Shown: piece by piece, positions 1 to 4,905 of the stretch | How positions within the stretch are numbered: the stretch's first letter is position 1 | Layout of the letters: each line of letters opens with the position of its first letter | NCBI GenBank assembly: GCA_002360295.1 | Contig: DEQI01000312.1 | Span: 1-9,217, forward strand | Reading direction: 5' to 3' | DNA from: Planococcaceae bacterium UBA3370 | Lineage (GTDB): Bacteria > Bacillota > Bacilli > Bacillales_A > Planococcaceae | DNA length: 9,217 bases | The notes under the pieces: model-generated | The model's input: only the letters and a program-made list of their open reading frames with translations | What the model was told of the DNA's origin: nothing | The model's database searches: none | Translations under genes and position numbers: made by a program

Positions 1-58
1 AACACTTTTACAGCCGCAAAATAGTTGTATAGAAATATTCCTCACTTTAATTAAACAT

Positions 59-74
59 CAAACAAGATTGTTTG
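59..74. promoter_or_regulatory. Short inverted repeat CAAACAA-N2-TTGTTTG
   Basis: Two perfect 7-bp arms (59-65 and 68-74) are separated by GA. The 2-nt centre is too tight for a good RNA hairpin, so a protein-binding palindrome is the more natural reading. It lies 14 bp left of the tandem repeat array. Its target gene, if any, would be beyond the left edge. In AT-rich DNA a 7-bp repeat can also arise by chance. Confidence 0.25.
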
Positions 75-88
75 TTCCGATGATTGTA

Positions 89-193
89 GTTATTTATCTT
101 ATTCCATATGTTATTTATCTAATACCGAAAGTTATTTATCTTATTTCAAATGTTATTTATCTAATACCAAAAGTTATTTATCTTAGGCAAAAC
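89..193. repeat. Five 21-bp tandem repeats with 42-bp alternation
   Basis: The 11-bp core GTTATTTATCT occurs without change at 89, 110, 131, 152 and 173, exactly 21 bp apart, which is two turns of B-DNA. The 10-bp tails alternate: units 1 and 3 end TATTCCATAT and TATTTCAAAT, units 2 and 4 end AATACCGAAA and AATACCAAAA, and unit 5 diverges (TAGGCAAAAC). The array therefore grew by duplication of a 42-bp pair. Helical phasing would suit an iteron-like or operator array, and the regular unit would also suit a length-variable minisatellite. It lies just past the terminator of the leftward operon. One plus-strand frame is open through all units (VIYLIPx heptads) and ends with TAA at 206-208, but no ribosome binding site precedes the ATG at 80. 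The rest of 1-243 shows nothing else beyond a short inverted repeat and the terminator. Confidence 0.9.
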
Positions 194-232
194 TTTTCGT
201 TAATTTAAGAAAAAAGATAATCGAATAGAACC

Positions 233-262
233 AAAAAACACTCCTACTCAAAAGTAGAAGTG
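233..262 (-). terminator. Intrinsic terminator embedded in the end of the nuclease gene
   Basis: Read on the minus strand, CACTTCTAC (262-254), loop TTTTGA, and GTAGGAGTG (247-239) form a 9-bp stem with one G-T wobble, followed at once by TTTTTT (238-233). This is a textbook Rho-independent terminator. The stem includes the TAG stop codon at 246-244 and the codons just before it, so terminator and coding sequence overlap. It should end the leftward operon. Confidence 0.88.
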
Positions 263-2616
263 CCTAAAATCATGGTAACTTGCTCAAAAATTTCATATAG
301 TGGACGTTCTTTAATAGTAATTTCAAATCCTTCGCAAATAAGCACATCTTGATGTAGAACAAAGGCTTTATCTCCTACAATAAATCGTTCTACCTTACTA
401 CTATTTGTAATTTGAGGATCATTTAATTGCACAATGAGGTCTTTGGAAATACGCCGGAACATCTTTAATAATTCAGCCTCTATACCTCGAACGAAAATCT
501 CAGAAAAATGATCGGCCAAATCAAAGCTTTTAATATCAACAATCAATGCTTGTGACCATTCATAATTTTCATTTAATACCAGCATATGCTCATCTATATT
601 TTCTAAATAAAACGTTACTGTCGATGCACTACTTTGCACAAAATGAGCGTTGGCAATAGAGTAAATTCCTTTATCATTTCCAATTGCGATTTGTTTAATA
701 GTCTTAAATCCATCTGGCAACTGTGCATTTTTTATTTCAATAAATGTAGAAATGGTATTCTCTATGAGGTCATTTTGATTCACTACATCAGAATCATGGA
801 CAACAAGTACTGTACCATCACTATCCGCTAAATAAGTCATCTCACCTCTTGGTAAAATTCCCTCTCGCTGTAATTCATCCGCACTCTTATTTAATAAATT
901 ATCAATGATTTGTTCTACGAGTCCCGTGTGGTGCGGTAAAAACGGAAGTCCACCAATATTGACTTTCTCAATACTTTTATAAAGTGAATGCTCACGGTAC
1001 GCTTCTTCATCATTCCACGGAAACAGCACATATGCCCCAAAAGCAGTTCGCTCGTATTTGTCGCCATTTTCCACGACAATCGAATCCCGGTAACGATGCA
1101 TCGTATTAATATCCTCTTCCATTGGTCCAGGTTGTCCTTCTACATTAATGCGGTACTTGGCATCAAAAATATATTGGAATAAATAATCCTTGCCCTTCTT
1201 TGCAATACTGAGCATAGAATCTGGATTTTGCTGAACAGTTGGCAATCTCTTTCCTGTATTGTATTGATAGCGAAGTGTAATCTCTTCTTCCGTTAATGGG
1301 TGCTTAAATGTGCGAGTAGCTGTTTGATTTTGTTTTAAGTTCACATATAGACCATTCCGATCCACACGCACAATATCCTGTTCTAATCCAATACATTTAT
1401 CTGATAAGATTTGCCCAAGCTTAAGAAACGTCCAGTACTCATATAATGTCGCTATGTCTTTCACCGACATTTTATAAATATCTCCGTGTAACACTAGACT
1501 TTGTGAAAGAATGGCATAGATTTGAAATACTTCTCGGTATCCTGTTCCCATTTGCATCACTAAACTATATACCGAACGATCAAGCAGTCCAACCTGTTTC
1601 CATAAGGGTTTTCGTAAATGAACACTTAGCTGTTTCTCCATATACTCTAACAACTGCAGTAACGCTCTGTCTGGATTTACATTACGGCTTTTATATGACT
1701 TCCACACTTCTTCTTTTACGTGTCCAATCCGTGCTCGAATGCGGTGCATCGTCCATTTTACATAGCGATTTTCATGTGTATCATATGTTTGTTGCTTTTT
1801 CTGAAGTAAGCCCTTTTCCGGCAGCACCGTTCGATTCGCTAACAGCAAACCATTCGCAACATCTACAAACCTATGTGCATTTTTACGTAAATACGCCCGT
1901 CCCTTACTATCCTGCTGACGCAACCGATCACCGCGCACTTCCTCATACGTTGTAACGAGCTGATGATGCGGATACCTTTCAATATTATGAATAGCCTTTA
2001 TGTACTCATCAAAATGCTCTCTCAAAATACGATAAAACTCTGTCAATGACGGCTCTTTATATTGCTTTCGACTTGCCCGTAAATGTGTACGGCGAATAAA
2101 ACTAAACGCCAAATTATAAATTTCTGCATTCACTTCATCCAGTAGTGCCGTATAATCCTTTTGGTAATCAAGCTTTGTCGGGAAAACTTCAATAGTAAAT
2201 GAAAAAAGTGGTTGTCCATTTTTCAAAATTCCCATTGTGGATAAACCAACTTCATTTCGAAAAAGAAGATTCCCTGTTAAAATATTTGACCTAGAAAGCT
2301 TTGTTACGGCATTGCGAAACGGCTCATATTCATGATAAAAACTAATTTCATCCTTAGTTTTCGGTAAAATAATGATCTCATAATGGCCATTTTCAAAAAA
2401 TATCGGTGCCATTTGATTCGGCTCAAAAGGTGCTAACTGCCCTCTCTCAATATGATAAATTTGCACATCGCCATCGACCACATCAGTAGAAAATGTCATC
2501 GGGATAAACCCCGTTGCTGAACGATGCTTTCTTGTATCGATTTTCCCCTTCAATACAACAGTTACCTCAGTTGCTTCAATAACTAATAATTCTATTTCTT
2601 TTGCCGTCTGGAGCAT
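244..2616 (-). CDS. DUF2357/DUF524 PD-(D/E)XK nuclease, McrC-like partner
   Basis: Predicted DNA endonuclease subunit of a McrBC-type (type IV restriction-like) system. Residues 1 to about 380 match the DUF2357 pattern, with the conserved stretch HENRYVKW at 281-288. The catalytic PD-(D/E)XK core follows: LYEYW at 391-395 (candidate acidic E393), PD at 465-466, FDAKYR at 484-489 (D485 and K487) and INTMHRYRD at 503-511. The whole nuclease signature appears intact. The family (DUF524, COG1700 as I recall it) is described as a predicted virus-defence component paired with McrB-type NTPases. Residues from about 590 to 790 form an extension I do not recognise, encoded by DNA near 32% GC, against about 44% in the adjoining 240 bp of core. 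Its ribosome binding site AAGGAGG (2630-2624) lies 7 nt before the ATG and overlaps the stop codon of the preceding NTPase gene, so translation is probably coupled. The specific target (modified DNA or other) cannot be told from sequence. Confidence 0.88.
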   Translation of the reverse strand: MLQTAKEIELLVIEATEVTVVLKGKIDTRKHRSATGFIPMTFSTDVVDGDVQIYHIERGQLAPFEPNQMAPIFFENGHYEIIILPKTKDEISFYHEYEPFRNAVTKLSRSNILTGNLLFRNEVGLSTMGILKNGQPLFSFTIEVFPTKLDYQKDYTALLDEVNAEIYNLAFSFIRRTHLRASRKQYKEPSLTEFYRILREHFDEYIKAIHNIERYPHHQLVTTYEEVRGDRLRQQDSKGRAYLRKNAHRFVDVANGLLLANRTVLPEKGLLQKKQQTYDTHENRYVKWTMHRIRARIGHVKEEVWKSYKSRNVNPDRALLQLLEYMEKQLSVHLRKPLWKQVGLLDRSVYSLVMQMGTGYREVFQIYAILSQSLVLHGDIYKMSVKDIATLYEYWTFLKLGQILSDKCIGLEQDIVRVDRNGLYVNLKQNQTATRTFKHPLTEEEITLRYQYNTGKRLPTVQQNPDSMLSIAKKGKDYLFQYIFDAKYRINVEGQPGPMEEDINTMHRYRDSIVVENGDKYERTAFGAYVLFPWNDEEAYREHSLYKSIEKVNIGGLPFLPHHTGLVEQIIDNLLNKSADELQREGILPRGEMTYLADSDGTVLVVHDSDVVNQNDLIENTISTFIEIKNAQLPDGFKTIKQIAIGNDKGIYSIANAHFVQSSASTVTFYLENIDEHMLVLNENYEWSQALIVDIKSFDLADHFSEIFVRGIEAELLKMFRRISKDLIVQLNDPQITNSSKVERFIVGDKAFVLHQDVLICEGFEITIKERPLYEIFEQVTMILGTSTFE

Positions 2617-2631
2617 GTTGCCCCCTCCTTA
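2617..2631 (-). promoter_or_regulatory. Ribosome binding site overlapping the NTPase stop codon
   Basis: On the minus strand the TAA stop of the NTPase (2631-2629) shares two bases with AAGGAGG (2630-2624), which precedes the nuclease ATG by 7 nt. Ribosomes finishing the first gene stand on the initiation site of the second. This is the arrangement expected for subunits made in a fixed ratio. Confidence 0.8.
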
Positions 2632-4095
2632 CGATACCCAAAATGACGTGAAGCCATCTTTATGTAATCGATTTAGCATTTCTGCTACTTTTTTTGCACT
2701 ACGAGGATACGTAGCACTATCCGGTATATCTATCTTTTCAACATATGATTCACCTGCAAACTGCTCATATAAGTTCTTAAGCAAGTCCTCCACAGTCGTA
2801 TCAGCTCCGGAAATACGCGGTAAAATCTTTTGCATCACACAGAAATCAAATGCTTCCTCTTCAGATAGCAACTGCATCTCATCGTTGTACAGCATGTAGA
2901 AGCAAATTTCATCTCGCACACGATAACCGACTTGTGCATAAATTGTTTGTAACTGTTCATTTATCTTTTCAAGATTTGCAGAAATATTTTGTACAAGCTC
3001 TTTATTTTGTGGATAAGCCTGTTTTAAATACAGATACTTCGATTCAAATTGGTCGTTCCCTAAACGAACGGCAGCTACCTCTTCTTCCTCTTGCTCAAAT
3101 ATAGCAAAATGATTAAGCCGGATTTCATTAAATTCAATCGTATTGGCACGATCCAGCACCTTTTTACTAAATGGATGGGTCGTCTCGTCCATGTTCACCG
3201 TGCCGATAATGTAAAGATTATTTGGCAACGAAAACTCACCATCATTCGTTGTCACAAGTGTTGAAGAAACAACTTCCCCATCCTCCCCCACTCGACGGCT
3301 CTCCATAATACTTAAAAACTCACTCAAATAATACTCCACTCGGGCTAAATTCATCTCATCCAGCACAACAAAATGCGGAAGCTGCGGATTGGCATGTGCC
3401 CGCTTCACAATCTCTGTCAGCTGCCCCTCCACAAACTGATCTTGCAGATTTTTATACCCAAGCAAGTCCGAGCTATCACTCCAATCAGGACGCACCGAAA
3501 TCAACTTAAACTGTCCATTCTCCTCTGTCGCCCCCACACTCTCCGCAAACAACTGTACAATCTTCGTCTTCCCAGTGCCAGAAATACCAGAAATAATAAC
3601 GAACGGTTTACTGCGGAGGGATAGGTATAGGTTCGCGATGTTTTCTTTTGAGTAAAGGAAGCCGCGGGATGTTAGGTAGGCGTGGATGTGGGAAGGGATT
3701 TCCTCCACGTGATCCGTTTGCGGTCCAATTTCCAGATTATTTTTCTTAAGGTTTAGAAGTATATCTAAATTAGTGTATTTAATTGGATTTCCTGAACCTT
3801 TGTGAATTGAGCTTACATCTAAACCAATAAGTTTATCTCGTAATTCATTGTTAAGGACTTTACCATGCAATATATATCTTGGCGGCGTTCTTCGTGGTAT
3901 TTCTTCTTCATATCCTTCAAAGAGATATACTTCTATAATTTTATTCTTAACGACAGCACAATAATATTGAATATCACGTGTATCTGTCTTTTCAAGAGAG
4001 GCTACCCAACTATGACTAGTAACATGATATAGTTCCTCAGGAAGCATATTTTCTTTATAACTTTTATTTATTTTTATAAGAACCACATTTTCCAT
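2629..4095 (-). CDS. McrB-type AAA+ NTPase
   Basis: Predicted hexameric motor that drives DNA or RNA recognition and stimulates the partner nuclease encoded 12 bp downstream. The AAA+ core is complete: Walker A GISGTGKT at 170-177, Walker B VVLDE at 243-247 followed by the McrB-like MNLARVEYYLSEF at 248-260, sensor 1 IGTVNMDE at 297-304, and VLDR at 313-316 as the probable arginine-finger segment. GYRVRDE at 390-396 lies in the sensor 2 region. In E. coli McrB the MNxxD element gives GTP preference; here the sensor 1 segment reads NMDETTH, so GTP or ATP use is open. Residues 1 to about 120 form a separate alpha/beta domain ending in NPIKYTN (103-109); in this superfamily the N-terminal domain usually recognises the target, and I cannot name this one. 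The start ATG has GAAGGAG 8 nt upstream. GC content changes abruptly at the domain boundary, near residue 125. Confidence 0.87.
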   Translation of the reverse strand: MENVVLIKINKSYKENMLPEELYHVTSHSWVASLEKTDTRDIQYYCAVVKNKIIEVYLFEGYEEEIPRRTPPRYILHGKVLNNELRDKLIGLDVSSIHKGSGNPIKYTNLDILLNLKKNNLEIGPQTDHVEEIPSHIHAYLTSRGFLYSKENIANLYLSLRSKPFVIISGISGTGKTKIVQLFAESVGATEENGQFKLISVRPDWSDSSDLLGYKNLQDQFVEGQLTEIVKRAHANPQLPHFVVLDEMNLARVEYYLSEFLSIMESRRVGEDGEVVSSTLVTTNDGEFSLPNNLYIIGTVNMDETTHPFSKKVLDRANTIEFNEIRLNHFAIFEQEEEEVAAVRLGNDQFESKYLYLKQAYPQNKELVQNISANLEKINEQLQTIYAQVGYRVRDEICFYMLYNDEMQLLSEEEAFDFCVMQKILPRISGADTTVEDLLKNLYEQFAGESYVEKIDIPDSATYPRSAKKVAEMLNRLHKDGFTSFWVS

Positions 4096-4144
4096 TACTG
4101 CATCTCCTTCATTGGTATTATAAAATTAGTATCTCCCAAGATTT

Positions 4145-4357
4145 TCAACATTTCCATTGTAATGCTTTTTTAATTACCTCAATTTCAATTTTATTCACAT
4201 CTGCAATATACTGATCTACAAAATAACTACTTCCATTGATCAGCATTTCTTGGTCCTCATGTCCGCCGTCTACATTCAAAATGACTAGCTCCATTTCTTC
4301 CTCAGCGATTACTTCTACGACTAAACCATGCTCAATTTTAATTACAATTTGTTTCAT
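4145..4357 (-). CDS. Small acidic protein of unknown function
   Basis: A 70-residue protein that I do not recognise with certainty. The start chosen is the ATG at 4357, because AGGAG (4370-4366) lies 8 nt upstream; a GTG at 4366 would sit inside that ribosome binding site. It opens MKQIVIKIEHGLVVEV, then has an acidic stretch with EEEMELVILNVDGG, and predicted helical residues towards the C-terminus, ending ALQWKC. The beta-hairpin-like opening (VIKIEHGLVVEV) recalls small orphan proteins often met in phage and accessory regions, a resemblance only. There is no signal peptide or membrane segment. It is the first gene of the leftward operon, 49 bp before the NTPase. Acidity and position would fit a DNA-mimic regulator or an accessory subunit, but that is conjecture. 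Confidence 0.6.
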   Translation of the reverse strand: MKQIVIKIEHGLVVEVIAEEEMELVILNVDGGHEDQEMLINGSSYFVDQYIADVNKIEIEVIKKALQWKC

Positions 4358-4380
4358 CCTCGTCACTCCTTGCTAAACAC

Positions 4381-4407
4381 AATATAGAGATCTCTAGCAA
4401 TTGTAAA
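4381..4407 (-). promoter_or_regulatory. Possible promoter for the leftward operon
   Basis: On the minus strand TTTACA (4407-4402) and TATATT (4386-4381) resemble sigma-A -35 and -10 boxes, but the spacer is only 15 bp, shorter than ideal. The -10 lies 23 bp upstream of the small-protein ATG at 4357. The 12-bp palindrome at 4385-4396 overlaps the end of the -10 box and fills most of the spacer, so a bound protein would block the promoter. No better candidate was seen. Confidence 0.35.
4385..4396. promoter_or_regulatory. Perfect 12-bp palindrome, candidate operator
   Basis: TAGAGATCTCTA is self-complementary over all 12 bases and lies within the proposed leftward promoter. A second inverted repeat abuts it at 4397-4415. 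Position between two divergent defence-type operons makes a regulatory role plausible; no encoded DNA-binding regulator is visible in the window apart from the unassigned small protein. Confidence 0.4.
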
Positions 4408-4415
4408 TTAATTGC
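4397..4415. promoter_or_regulatory. Inverted repeat GCAATT-N7-AATTGC, candidate operator
   Basis: Two perfect 6-bp arms (4397-4402 and 4410-4415) are separated by GTAAATT. It directly follows the TAGAGATCTCTA palindrome and covers the proposed -35 box of the leftward promoter (4402-4407). The arm spacing would suit a helix-turn-helix dimer. AT-rich arms raise the risk of chance occurrence. Confidence 0.33.
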
Positions 4416-4454
4416 AGTATTTTACTTTACGCTGCATGCTTAGACAGAGTTCGG

Positions 4455-4460
4455 TATAAT
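4455..4460 (+). promoter_or_regulatory. TATAAT -10 box for the Nudix-helicase operon
   Basis: A consensus TATAAT preceded by CGG lies 26 bp before the Nudix start codon. The position 17 bp upstream (CTGCAT at 4432-4437) is a poor -35 match, so the promoter may be weak or need an activator. The resulting leader would be about 20 nt long, with AGGAAGG at 4471-4477 as the ribosome binding site. Confidence 0.5.
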
Positions 4461-4486
4461 AATTTCATATAGGAAGGATGATCTAC

Positions 4487-4882
4487 ATGAAAAAAACTGT
4501 ACACGTCGTAGGGGCGATTATTGAAAATGATAAGAAGGAAATTTTTTGTGCTTTAAGAAGTCCTGAAATGTCTTTACCAAACTATTGGGAATTCCCAGGT
4601 GGAAAAATTGAAGAAAATGAAACACCACAGCAAGCACTTGCCCGTGAAATTAAAGAAGAGTTTAACTGCGAGATTAAGGTGGGAGATAAAGTGGAAGATA
4701 CAACATATGAATATGAAAAAGTCATTGTAAGACTTGAAACATATATGTCGACTATTTTAAATGGTGTCCCTACTGCTTTAGAACATGCTGAGACAAGATG
4801 GGTGCCTCGCAATCAATTGCTTTCACTTAATTTTGCTCCAGCAGATATTCCAGCCGTTGAAAAATTAATTGTAGAAAAATAA
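4487..4882 (+). CDS. MutT-like Nudix hydrolase
   Basis: A 131-residue nucleotide pyrophosphohydrolase that should cleave a nucleoside diphosphate-X or NTP to a monophosphate, with Mg2+. The Nudix box GX5EX7REUXEE is complete: G39, E45, R53, E54, E57 and E58. The glycine that usually follows the last glutamates is N60. WEFPGGK at 34-40 is typical of the MutT/NudG (8-oxo-dGTP diphosphatase or CTP pyrophosphohydrolase) branch; the exact substrate cannot be read from sequence. The start chosen is ATG 4487, since AGGAAGG (4471-4477) lies 9 nt upstream; the in-frame ATG at 4478 directly abuts that site and would add only MIY. It is the first gene of an operon with the PLD-helicase gene 23 bp downstream. 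It may be a housekeeping sanitiser, or a functional partner of the helicase. Confidence 0.88.
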   Translation: MKKTVHVVGAIIENDKKEIFCALRSPEMSLPNYWEFPGGKIEENETPQQALAREIKEEFNCEIKVGDKVEDTTYEYEKVIVRLETYMSTILNGVPTALEHAETRWVPRNQLLSLNFAPADIPAVEKLIVEK

Positions 4883-4905
4883 CAGCTGAAAGTCGGTGGT
4901 TTAAA

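Noticed and set aside
89..193. CRISPR array
   Set aside because: The unit is 21 bp in all, with 10-bp tails that themselves recur. There are no unique spacers of about 30 bp and no cas gene.
1446..1955. 169-residue plus-strand open frame
   Set aside because: It lies wholly antisense to the nuclease gene, whose frame carries family motifs, and has no ribosome binding site or recognisable domain.
4117..4148. Internal minus-strand promoter before the NTPase (TTGAAA and TATAAT)
   Set aside because: The -10 match is perfect but the spacer is 20 bp, and the start would fall within or next to the ribosome binding site, leaving almost no leader.
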